Assembly (NCBI RefSeq): GCF_000429705.1
Contig: NZ_KE386941.1
Location: forward strand, 1,612,001-1,676,000
Reading direction: 5' to 3'
Length of the DNA stretch: 64,000 bases
Source of the DNA: Alteribacter aurantiacus DSM 18675
GTDB lineage: Bacteria; Bacillota; Bacilli; Bacillales; Salisediminibacteriaceae
A program made the position numbers and the translations under genes. The notes beneath the pieces were generated by a model. It saw only the letters and a program-made list of their open reading frames with translations, searched no databases and was not told the DNA's origin. Positions 57,240 through 64,000 of this stretch are shown here, piece after piece. Numbering within the stretch: the first letter of the stretch is position 1; the number at the start of each line of letters is the position of its first letter.

Positions 57240-59708
57240 TTAAGCGTTAGTTTGCTCCTTACTCTGATCGATACTCGGCAAGCACAACTTTTTATACCGC
57301 TTTACGTAAAAGAAAAAGGCGATTGCCAAAACGATTGCGGCTACACTGATTAGGAATAAAACACTCTGTCCAAGAAGTACCGGTGAATCCATAAAAATCA
57401 CGGAACGAAAGCCAAGCACTGAATACGTCATGGGGAGCCAGCCGTGCAAGGATTGAAGTGGGGACGCTAATAGTTCGACTGGAAATGTACCTCCACTACC
57501 TCCAAGCTGTAGGATTAATAAAATAATCGCCACAAACCGACCTGGATTATCGAGAACTCCCACAAGCATAAAGATCATACTCATGAACACGAAACTTACT
57601 AAGTAGGCAAAACCTACAAATGCTCCCGGTGAAGAGACGTCCAAATTGAGACCAAACAAAATGAAAAGTAAAAGAATCGATACTTGAACAAATCCAACAA
57701 TTAAAACAACACCAAACTTACCGAAAAACCACTGCGTTCCGTTTGCATGGGGTCCGAGTGGCTCGCGGAATGGGAAAATGATCGATAGTGTTAATGCTCC
57801 TACATATAACCCAATGGATAAGAAATACGGCGTTAGCCCCTCTCCATACGAATAATCACTTTTGGATTGCGTACTTAAAGACTCTACTGGAGAAGATAAC
57901 ATCATTTCATGTTGATGTCCCGGGTCGAGTTCATTCGTAAATGCACTCACATCCGTGACACGATCGTTCAACTCGCTTGATCCTTCGGCAAGGTCGTCAA
58001 GCCCGTTTACCAATCGCTCGCTCGCTTCTTCTGCATCTGTTAAATTATCCGAGAGTGAGTAGGCGCCATCATGGACACGATTTGCTCCTTCACTTAACTC
58101 ACCGAGTCCGTTCGTCACTTGTTCAGAACGTTGAACGGCAACTCCATATGCGTCTTCCAAAGTAGTCAATCCTTCGTTTACTTTTTGTAATGATTCGTGA
58201 AGGTCTTGTTCAATATCGTCCGGATTGACTTGTTCATCCATTTTTTCAAGAGACTGTAGCGCTTGTTCAAACGTATCTAATGACTGGTCCACATCATCTA
58301 AAACACCGACCATTCGCTCTATATCAACCGTTGTTTCTTCAATCAGGTCAAAGGCCTCTTCCACATTGGTTAAAAAAGCATCGACCCGATCCTCTCCGGC
58401 GGTTACACTTTCTCTAAGGTCATGAACGCGGTTGTTTATGTTCTCCATTTGGTCATGCAGGCTAGATTGAAGTAGAGGCACATCCTCAAATTGCTTCTGC
58501 CCTCGTTCATACCATGAAACCACTTCGTCATTCTCATACCATTCTGGCCAATGCTCGTCCAAATAATCAGGTAGTGCTTCGTAGTGATTTTCCACGTCTT
58601 CGAGAGTTTCGATCGGCTCTTTCAACAGCTGTTCCACTTCTAGAAGACTCTCTTCTATTTCATCGATTCTTTGTTTTTTCTCTTCGTAGCCTTCGCCAAG
58701 CTCATTTCTCCGCTCGTCTACATCAACAACCACCGTTTGAAAGGTTTCTTCTGTTTTTTTCAACCTTTCTTCAATCGTGATCAGCTTCTCTTTTCCATCT
58801 TGAAGAGAATCGTTGATTTGACTAACAGATTGTTCAAGGTCGGCTGCTTGTGAAAACCAGTGATCAAACTGTTGGCTAGCTTTCTCGAACTCACCGTTTT
58901 GTAGAAGCTTTTCAATTTCACCTGTGGTCTCTCTTACTGTAAAAAAGCTACCCTTCGCTCCTTCAAGCTCATCTGCCTCTTCCACAGCATGAACCACTGA
59001 TTGCCATTCATTCTTAAGAGTGGTTACACCTTCGTTTAGTTCTGACGAGCCTTCTGATAAATCACCGGCTCCTTGATTGATTTTCACAACCGCTTCAAAA
59101 AGGCTTTCACCGCCTTCAAAAGCGTCTTCGTTGCCTCGTTTAATTTGATCGGTCCCTTCTTCTAGCTCAAGAACTTTCTTCGTAAAGGAACTAAAGGAGT
59201 CATTTGCGACTTCAATGTAAGCTAACGTAAGGGCCTCAGCTAGTTCATTTTCCATCGTTTCTATGGCTGTACTGGCAATTTGAGAGCTCACATAGTTGTA
59301 ATCCTCATTGACCTCGTAAAGTAACGTTCCTTTAACCGGTTCAGAATCGATGACACTCGCCACATCTTCAGAAAACGTGTCGGGAATAAGCACGTAAAAA
59401 TAATAATCAAAGTTCTTCATGCCTTCTCTTGCCGTTTTATTGTCCACAAAATGAAAGTCTAAAGACGGGTCTTTTTTCAACGTCTCAACAAACTCTTCAC
59501 CCGCTTTTAATTCTTCTCCTTCTACAAACGCACCTTGGTCTTCGTTTACAACGGCAACAGGTAGATCTTCAATTTGTCCGTATGGATCCCAAAAGGACCA
59601 GATTAAAGCCCCTCCATACAATAAAGGCATAAGCATAATTCCAATAAGAGCGATAAGAAGTTTCTTTCGCTGAAGAATGCCTCCAAGTTCATGTTTTAAA
59701 CCTTTCAT
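57240..59708 (-). CDS. yhgE: YhgE/Pip-domain membrane protein
   Basis: This 822-residue membrane protein has one N-terminal helix (LLIALIGIMLMPLLYGGALIW) and a large extracellular portion (about 40-620) of coiled-coil segments with repeated small-residue turns (SEGSSELNEG, LGELSEGANRVHDG). Five or six helices follow (about 630-815). This is the ABC-2-like YhgE/Pip layout found in phage-infection protein and ESX-related loci. ATG follows AAGGAG by about 10 nt. Two 23-bp operator-like repeats lie directly upstream, and its TetR neighbour carries a third, indicating tight repression by YhgD. Confidence 0.9.
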   Translation of the reverse strand: MKGLKHELGGILQRKKLLIALIGIMLMPLLYGGALIWSFWDPYGQIEDLPVAVVNEDQGAFVEGEELKAGEEFVETLKKDPSLDFHFVDNKTAREGMKNFDYYFYVLIPDTFSEDVASVIDSEPVKGTLLYEVNEDYNYVSSQIASTAIETMENELAEALTLAYIEVANDSFSSFTKKVLELEEGTDQIKRGNEDAFEGGESLFEAVVKINQGAGDLSEGSSELNEGVTTLKNEWQSVVHAVEEADELEGAKGSFFTVRETTGEIEKLLQNGEFEKASQQFDHWFSQAADLEQSVSQINDSLQDGKEKLITIEERLKKTEETFQTVVVDVDERRNELGEGYEEKKQRIDEIEESLLEVEQLLKEPIETLEDVENHYEALPDYLDEHWPEWYENDEVVSWYERGQKQFEDVPLLQSSLHDQMENINNRVHDLRESVTAGEDRVDAFLTNVEEAFDLIEETTVDIERMVGVLDDVDQSLDTFEQALQSLEKMDEQVNPDDIEQDLHESLQKVNEGLTTLEDAYGVAVQRSEQVTNGLGELSEGANRVHDGAYSLSDNLTDAEEASERLVNGLDDLAEGSSELNDRVTDVSAFTNELDPGHQHEMMLSSPVESLSTQSKSDYSYGEGLTPYFLSIGLYVGALTLSIIFPFREPLGPHANGTQWFFGKFGVVLIVGFVQVSILLLFILFGLNLDVSSPGAFVGFAYLVSFVFMSMIFMLVGVLDNPGRFVAIILLILQLGGSGGTFPVELLASPLQSLHGWLPMTYSVLGFRSVIFMDSPVLLGQSVLFLISVAAIVLAIAFFFYVKRYKKLCLPSIDQSKEQTNA

Positions 59709-59726
59709 TTATAACGAACTCCTTTT

Positions 59727-59749
59727 TGACCATTCTGTTTACATGGTCA
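59727..59749. promoter_or_regulatory. YhgD operator, site 1
   Basis: TGACCA-n11-TGGTCA (23 bp), 19 bp upstream of yhgE; identical layout to sites at 59771 and 60434. Confidence 0.75.
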
Positions 59750-59770
59750 TTTTTTAAAAGATATAAAAAA

Positions 59771-59793
59771 TGACCATTTTGTTCAATTAGTCA
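59771..59793. promoter_or_regulatory. YhgD operator, site 2
   Basis: TGACCA-n11-TAGTCA (one mismatch), 23 bp, 44 bp from site 1, so about four helical turns apart and on the same face. Confidence 0.7.
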
Positions 59794-59819
59794 TTTATTA
59801 GTAAAAAAAAGAGACAATA

Positions 59820-60404
59820 CTACATCTCTTTATTGTGAACAAGGGCATACATGAAATGCTGATCGAGAAGATGGGCAATCGCTTTTTTCCCGAGCGGTCC
59901 GTATTTTTCCTCATAATCAAACACGAGTGCCATGTACTGTTTATAGAGTAGGAAGGCCGCAATTCTTGGATTCGACGTATAGATTTTATCTTGCTCTAGT
60001 GCAGCAATGAGCTGCTTTTCCAAACAACCAATGATCGCATCTTCCACTTTGTCCATGGCTCGCTTAGAGTGGTCTGTACCAAACATGCGGACCTCGTTGG
60101 TAAGCTTCATCATGACTTGATGGTCTTTTCTGAACTCTAAAAGTTCATACAAAGCGGAATGGAGGTTTTCAGACACCGATTGTTCAGGAACAATACAGTT
60201 GAAAAAGATATTTTCCATTTCTGAAATGATTTGTTGCAAAACGGCATCAAAGAGATCTTCTTTATTTTTAAACGTCGTATAAATCGTTCCTTTCCCCACA
60301 CCGGCCAAAGCAGCAACCTTGTCCATTGTTGTTCCTTTAAAGCCGTACATGGAAAAAGCTGAAGCTGCCCCATCCAAAATAAGTTTCCGTTTGTTTTCAA
60401 GCAT
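59820..60404 (-). CDS. yhgD: TetR-family regulator (YhgD type)
   Basis: This 194-residue repressor has its helix-turn-helix in the first 60 residues: GTTMDKVAALAGVGKGTIYTTF followed by KNKEDLF. Helix 3 GKGTIYTTF is the recognition helix. ATG 60404 follows GAAGGG; the upstream extension is read through the operator. It is placed upstream of yhgE on the same strand with an operator in front of each. The ligand is unknown. Confidence 0.85.
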   Translation of the reverse strand: MLENKRKLILDGAASAFSMYGFKGTTMDKVAALAGVGKGTIYTTFKNKEDLFDAVLQQIISEMENIFFNCIVPEQSVSENLHSALYELLEFRKDHQVMMKLTNEVRMFGTDHSKRAMDKVEDAIIGCLEKQLIAALEQDKIYTSNPRIAAFLLYKQYMALVFDYEEKYGPLGKKAIAHLLDQHFMYALVHNKEM

Positions 60405-60433
60405 GCGACTGTTCCCTTCTACCGAAAATAAAA

Positions 60434-60456
60434 TGACCAAAATGCTCATTTGGTCA
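60434..60456. promoter_or_regulatory. YhgD operator, site 3 (autoregulation)
   Basis: TGACCA-n11-TGGTCA in front of yhgD, extended by AAAA/TTTT flanks to a 12-bp arm. Confidence 0.75.
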
Positions 60457-60496
60457 TTTTGTTCTCATTCTAGTCTACTCGTTTCTCAACTAAAAT

Positions 60497-60733
60497 TCAA
60501 CCGCCACTCACAGGGGGAATAAACGCAATCGTATCCCCAGCTTTCACTTTGTCATCACCATTGGCGTACTCTTCATTCACCGCAGGCATGGCTTGATCGA
60601 TGGCATTTAAATTAGGATGCTTTTCTTTAAGGATGGCGCGGACGTCCGATACGGTTCCTTCTTCCAACGAAAGGTCAAGTTCCCTCGCACCAGCCGCATC
60701 TTCCAATTCAGCAAACAACAATACTCGAATCAT
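60497..60733 (-). CDS. moaD: Molybdopterin synthase small subunit
   Basis: This 78-residue ubiquitin-like sulfur carrier ends in the functional GG (PPVSGG), which becomes the thiocarboxylate for molybdopterin synthesis. The beta-grasp start MIRVLLFAELEDAAGARELD is typical. Its ATG overlaps the moaE stop codon (ATGA), giving translational coupling. It is the last gene of the moeA-mobB-moaE-moaD operon. Confidence 0.95.
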   Translation of the reverse strand: MIRVLLFAELEDAAGARELDLSLEEGTVSDVRAILKEKHPNLNAIDQAMPAVNEEYANGDDKVKAGDTIAFIPPVSGG

Positions 60734-61191
60734 ATAAGGTCCTCCTTTCTTGGCTTCCCACTTGGATACGCGGTCGTTTCTCGTTGGTCACCGATCCACT
60801 TCGTTCCGTCTTCCCAATGTTCTTTTTTCCATATTGGCACGATTTCTTTTATCCGCTCAATAGCGTAACGGCAGCCGTCAAAGGAATCTCCTCTGTGTGG
60901 GGTCGATACGGCAATCACTACAGCAACATCGCTGATCGCCAGTTCCCCTATTCGGTGGACAATGGACACTTTCGCATCAGGGAATTTCTGGATGATTTCA
61001 TCTCCGATTTGTGCGAGCTTTTTTTCAGCCATCGGCACGTATGCGTCGTATTTTAAATAAAGAGTCCGTTTTCCTTTCGTCATTTCCCGAACGGTTCCAA
61101 TAAACGTATTGATTGCACCTGCATTTCGGTCCTCTACCTGTTCTATTACTCGTCCGACGTCAATCGGCGCATCTGTTATTTTAAACACCAT
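60730..61191 (-). CDS. moaE: Molybdopterin synthase large subunit
   Basis: This 153-residue subunit, in a heterotetramer with MoaD, transfers two sulfurs to precursor Z to make molybdopterin. It shows GAINTFIGTVREMTKG (about 30), RIGELAISDVAVVIAVSTPHRGDSF with the family His (about 100), and KKEHWEDGTKWIG with the active-site Lys (about 128). The ATG lies near GGAGGGG inside the end of mobB, overlapping by 11 nt. Part of the molybdenum cofactor operon. Confidence 0.94.
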   Translation of the reverse strand: MVFKITDAPIDVGRVIEQVEDRNAGAINTFIGTVREMTKGKRTLYLKYDAYVPMAEKKLAQIGDEIIQKFPDAKVSIVHRIGELAISDVAVVIAVSTPHRGDSFDGCRYAIERIKEIVPIWKKEHWEDGTKWIGDQRETTAYPSGKPRKEDLI

Positions 61192-61702
61192 GATCCCCTC
61201 CAAAAACCAACTCTGTCAATGTTTTGATTACTGTTTCTGTGTCATGAATATGAATAGCCACTCGTTCTTGTTGAATAAAAAAGTCCACATCTGTTTCTTC
61301 CCAACAGACGATCGCTTGAACATTTTTACTTTTCCCGACCAGATGCCGATCTCCCGCGTTTCGAACGAGAACGGCTTTCGGATAAGCTGCTCCTTTATAT
61401 CCTTCAATAAGGAGAACGTCCGGGGATGTGTGAGCAACCAGGTCAACCATCGCTTCAAGAGGTGCCGGGGTAGAGCCGATCCACTGAAACTCATTTCGTG
61501 AGACCACTACGGTATTCTCTGCTCCGGCACTTCGAAATCGGCCGCTGTCTTTTTCCAAATCAGCACATTCTAGTGGTTGCTCGTGCCCGTGGTGCTTGAT
61601 GATGCTTACGGTTCGGTTCATGGTAGTGAGCTGTTTGATCCAGGCTTCCAAAAGCGTCGTTTTGCCGCTGTTTGAATAGCCGGTTACTTGAAAGATGTTC
61701 AT
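61181..61702 (-). CDS. mobB: Molybdopterin-guanine dinucleotide biosynthesis GTPase adapter MobB
   Basis: This 173-residue P-loop protein has its Walker A in GYSNSGKTTLLEAW (8-21) and GTP-binding residues later. It assists MobA in converting molybdopterin to the guanine dinucleotide form. Start ATG 61702 follows the moeA stop codon directly (TAA-ATG), showing coupled translation. No mobA is in this window. The operon order is moeA, mobB, moaE, moaD. Confidence 0.93.
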   Translation of the reverse strand: MNIFQVTGYSNSGKTTLLEAWIKQLTTMNRTVSIIKHHGHEQPLECADLEKDSGRFRSAGAENTVVVSRNEFQWIGSTPAPLEAMVDLVAHTSPDVLLIEGYKGAAYPKAVLVRNAGDRHLVGKSKNVQAIVCWEETDVDFFIQQERVAIHIHDTETVIKTLTELVFGGDHGV

Positions 61703-62989
61703 TTATCTTTTCTCCGGTAAGACGAGTGGTGTTTCGGAGCCTTGTCCACCTATGAGAAGGACGTCCACCTGCTCACCGGCTTTGTACCCGCGACTGCCCC
61801 CAGGCAACACGGTGAAGCACGTGGTATGGGCAAGGGAGGTGACTGTGGATGATTTGTCAAAGCCCACTGGCCCAGTCGTTAGTGTGCCGTCGTTTGTGTA
61901 ACCGACTTCGCTTCGAATAAAGCGGGTAAATGGGTTCGGCTTCGGAAAGTCCTTTGTGAGTGTGGCTTTTGTTTGGGTTAAAAACGGCGTCTTGGAGCCC
62001 AAAAACGTTTGGATCACTGGGCGGGTGTATAACTCGAAGCCTACAAAGCATGCACTCGGGTTTCCCGACAGCCCAAAGAGGAAGGTTCCGTCCAGCTCCG
62101 CGACGGTGGTCACACTTCCGGGACGCTGGGCGATTTTGTTAAATAAGACACGAGCGCCGAGCTTCTCGTAAATGGCAGGCAGAAAATCGAAGTCGCCCAC
62201 GCTTACGCCTCCGGTTGTGATGAGCATGTCTACGTCTTTAAGCGATTCAGATATGGCGTGATAGCACGGATCAAAGTCATCGGCCAGTTTTCCGTAATAG
62301 CGGGCGGTCGCTCCGGCCTCTTCGACTTGCGCCGCTATCATATAGGCGTTGCTGTTTCTAATTTTCCCCGGTTCCATCGGCTCGTCTACTTCTAGAAGTT
62401 CTGTTCCGGTTGCGAAAATGCCTACCACCGGCCTTTTTATGACGTTGATTTTGGCATAGCCGAATGTGGCGAGTACTGCCTTTACACCGGCTGTGATGCG
62501 TGTTCCTGCTTGGATTAAGGGGTCTCCTTCTTTCGTTTCTTCTCCTTTAAACGAAACAAAGTCCCCTTTTTTAAATGGTCGTTTGATTTCTATGTATGTT
62601 TTTCCGTCTTTTTTCACTTCATTCGTAAGCTCAAACATGCAAATGGCGTCACAACCGTCAGGCATCATCGTCCCTGTCATGACGCGAACAGCTTGTCCTT
62701 GTTTTGTGACGGGCTTTGCCACATGCCCCGCTCCGACTGTCTCCATCACTTCCAAGAGTACAGGAGTTTCGGAGGTAGCATGGGTCGTATCTTCACTTTG
62801 GACGGCAAACCCGTCTAGAGGTGAGCGATCAAAGGGCGGGATGTCATGATCCGCGTAGATCGGTTCGGCAAGTGTTCGATTATCTGCCTCTTGAATCGTC
62901 ACCGTTTCTGTTTTGGTGCTTTTTTTCGCCAATTCTATGACCCGCTTTTGGGCTTCGGGCACAGGGATCGGTGTTCGTTTCTCGATCAT
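61703..62989 (-). CDS. moeA: Molybdopterin molybdenumtransferase
   Basis: This 428-residue enzyme inserts molybdate into adenylylated molybdopterin. Domains are the N-terminal lobes (MTGTMMPDGCDAICMFE, about 105), the MoCF_biosynth core (TTGGVSVGDFDFL, about 243, and LSGNPSACFVGFE, about 308) and a small C-terminal domain. ATG 62989 follows AAAGGTG by 8 nt; a GTG nine bases upstream gives a three-residue extension. It is first in the operon. I see no moco riboswitch upstream. Confidence 0.95.
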   Translation of the reverse strand: MIEKRTPIPVPEAQKRVIELAKKSTKTETVTIQEADNRTLAEPIYADHDIPPFDRSPLDGFAVQSEDTTHATSETPVLLEVMETVGAGHVAKPVTKQGQAVRVMTGTMMPDGCDAICMFELTNEVKKDGKTYIEIKRPFKKGDFVSFKGEETKEGDPLIQAGTRITAGVKAVLATFGYAKINVIKRPVVGIFATGTELLEVDEPMEPGKIRNSNAYMIAAQVEEAGATARYYGKLADDFDPCYHAISESLKDVDMLITTGGVSVGDFDFLPAIYEKLGARVLFNKIAQRPGSVTTVAELDGTFLFGLSGNPSACFVGFELYTRPVIQTFLGSKTPFLTQTKATLTKDFPKPNPFTRFIRSEVGYTNDGTLTTGPVGFDKSSTVTSLAHTTCFTVLPGGSRGYKAGEQVDVLLIGGQGSETPLVLPEKR

Positions 62990-63092
62990 GATGGTCACAC
63001 CTTTCGAGCTTGTTTCCTCTAGGATAGCAACGAATCTTCTAACTTTCCAGATAATTGTGTGAGTCGAATGGAAATGAAGAGATTTTTGATAG

Positions 63093-63124
63093 AAAAAAAG
63101 AGCAAAGTCCCTTGGACTTTGCTC
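63093..63124 (-). terminator. Terminator after the SCO gene
   Basis: GAGCAAAGTCC pairs perfectly with GGACTTTGCTC around 3 nt, with a T7 run on the minus strand. Confidence 0.9.
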
Positions 63125-63129
63125 ACCAT

Positions 63130-63753
63130 TTATCGTTGCAAGTATTTCAAATCGGCTGTGATGGCTTCTAGGTCGAAGCCTTGCTCGCCTCGGTAAAACC
63201 GAATCACATCGCCTTCTTCGTCAAAAAGATAAAAGCGTGTTGGATGTACGATGTCGTTTTCAACAGGCTCGACACGAGTGAAGAGTGCTGGTGCAAGGTC
63301 GTCTTGAAGGAACTCAGGATCGTAACCGGTTAGAAGCTGCCAGTTATCAAAATGAGCACCGTACGATTCTGCGTAGTCTTCTAGTCGTTCCGGTGTGTCA
63401 AAGTCAGGGTCAACGGTAAAGGATACGATGTTAACTCCTTCAATCCCTTCCTCGTCCATGGCTTGTTGAACTTGAACCATGTTTGGTGTCATCGTCATAC
63501 AAACGGTCGGACACCGAGTAAAGATTGTTTTAACGAGTGTTTTAGATCCTTTAAGGTCCTCATTCGTTACGGTTTCACCGTCTTGATTAACTGCTTCAAA
63601 TTCAGGCATTCTCCAATGATGCTCTTCTTCCCGTTCCACTTCTGTCAAATCGACGATCGCTTCCGATTCTGCGGCCGGGTCAGAGTACAAAAAGCTGCAT
63701 CCGGCAAGGACCGTGAGTAAAGCAAGGGCAGCCAAAAAAACGAACTGTTTCAT
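63130..63753 (-). CDS. SCO1/SenC-family copper-binding lipoprotein
   Basis: This 207-residue lipoprotein (lipobox LAGC at about 16-19) delivers copper to or maturates cytochrome c oxidase CuA. Its thioredoxin-like core has the copper ligands in FTRCPTVCMTMTP (Cys-x-x-x-Cys, about 80) and the conserved His in IVHPTRFYLFD (about 170). ATG 63753 has GAGAGGA 9 nt upstream. It follows ctaG on the same strand by 28 nt, supporting an oxidase-assembly operon. Confidence 0.93.
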   Translation of the reverse strand: MKQFVFLAALALLTVLAGCSFLYSDPAAESEAIVDLTEVEREEEHHWRMPEFEAVNQDGETVTNEDLKGSKTLVKTIFTRCPTVCMTMTPNMVQVQQAMDEEGIEGVNIVSFTVDPDFDTPERLEDYAESYGAHFDNWQLLTGYDPEFLQDDLAPALFTRVEPVENDIVHPTRFYLFDEEGDVIRFYRGEQGFDLEAITADLKYLQR

Positions 63754-63781
63754 GTATTGCGTCCTCTCTTTCTTTTCCCGC

Positions 63782-64000
63782 TTAATTGGTTTGAACCATT
63801 TCATATTCTTGCAATTCTTCTTTTGCATTGTCAGACTTGTCACGGTTCATCCACTGCTTAAAGATCGTTCCAATCGCAATCCCGTATACAAGTTCTTGAA
63901 CGACTTTCATGATCGCTCCGCCTAATTGTTGATCATGTAAAGGGCTTAATGGTGGCAAGGAACCGTCACCTGCGAAAAGTTCATAAGGAATCTCTGTTCC
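63782..64000 (-). CDS. ctaG: Cytochrome c oxidase assembly factor CtaG, C-terminal part only
   Basis: Only the last 72 residues are in the window; the frame is open to its edge. The sequence LSPLHDQQLGGAIMKVVQEL (19-38 of the fragment) is the characteristic DQQLGG stretch of caa3-type CtaG, and a membrane helix follows (VYGIAIGTIF). The tail is acidic. It is directly upstream of the SCO gene. Confidence 0.88.
   Translation of the reverse strand, partial: GTEIPYELFAGDGSLPPLSPLHDQQLGGAIMKVVQELVYGIAIGTIFKQWMNRDKSDNAKEELQEYEMVQTN

Noticed and set aside
62999..63092. Molybdenum cofactor riboswitch upstream of moeA
   Set aside because: The 90-bp region is too short and lacks any recognisable conserved core.

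Overview
The window is a chromosomal segment of a Gram-positive, endospore-forming Bacillaceae-type bacterium. The evidence is strong AGGAGG-type ribosome sites, frequent GTG and TTG starts, Rho-independent terminators after most transcription units, and a gene set typical of Bacillus relatives: adeR-ald, sqhC, guaC, glpFK, fabHA-fabF, med, yjzC, yhgDE, and the ctaG-SCO pair. Many proteins are acidic, and there is an NhaC-type antiporter and an Na+/alanine symporter. That would fit a salt- or alkali-tolerant member such as Halobacillus or Pontibacillus, but this is inference only. I see no tRNA, rRNA, CRISPR array, insertion sequence or prophage.

Layout. 1-8.4 kb: a large secreted M14 peptidase (cut by the left edge), an alanine/sodium symporter with a cre site, AdeR and alanine dehydrogenase (an alanine catabolism cluster), and an M20 amidohydrolase. 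8.4-15 kb: a stand-alone lysine N6-hydroxylase, a secreted GDSL lipase, topoisomerase III and a MATE exporter. 15-21.5 kb: a cyclic-phosphate-processing receiver protein, a flavin amine oxidase, GMP reductase with a PurR-type operator, two small membrane proteins and squalene-hopene/sporulenol cyclase. 21.5-32.9 kb: PepF, an ABC exporter with a divergent TetR regulator, a GNAT enzyme, an unrecognised membrane protein flanked by tiny genes, an NAD-binding protein, an NhaC antiporter and a DUF6946-like protein. 33-41.6 kb: glpF-glpK behind a cre-overlapped promoter and a terminator-containing leader, a DHA2 exporter, a second M14 peptidase, an MDR dehydrogenase, a DUF6508-like protein and a DinB protein. 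42-56.6 kb: a cold-shock protein, then a rearranged version of the Bacillus yjzC-yjaU-yjaV-med-(comZ)-yjzB-fabHA-fabF neighbourhood, with comZ not found and a CorC-type protein, a phospholipase D and several secreted or membrane proteins inserted. 56.8-64 kb: a HesB-like protein, YhgE with its regulator YhgD, the molybdenum cofactor operon moeA-mobB-moaE-moaD, and SCO plus the end of ctaG.

Regulation is unusually readable. I can propose sites for CcpA (4237, 33292), PurR (17506-17540), FapR (44831-44847), the YhgD repressor (three 23-bp sites of identical architecture) and the ABC-exporter TetR protein (half-sites flanking the promoter). There are also several orphan palindromes.

The least explained structures are three intergenic arrays of degenerate words repeated every 20-21 bp (21460-21573, 23622-23895, 56672-56775). 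Two of them are demonstrably related to each other through a 41-bp unit. A possible small RNA with an anti-Shine-Dalgarno loop lies at about 41706-41802. No complete novel multi-gene system is evident.
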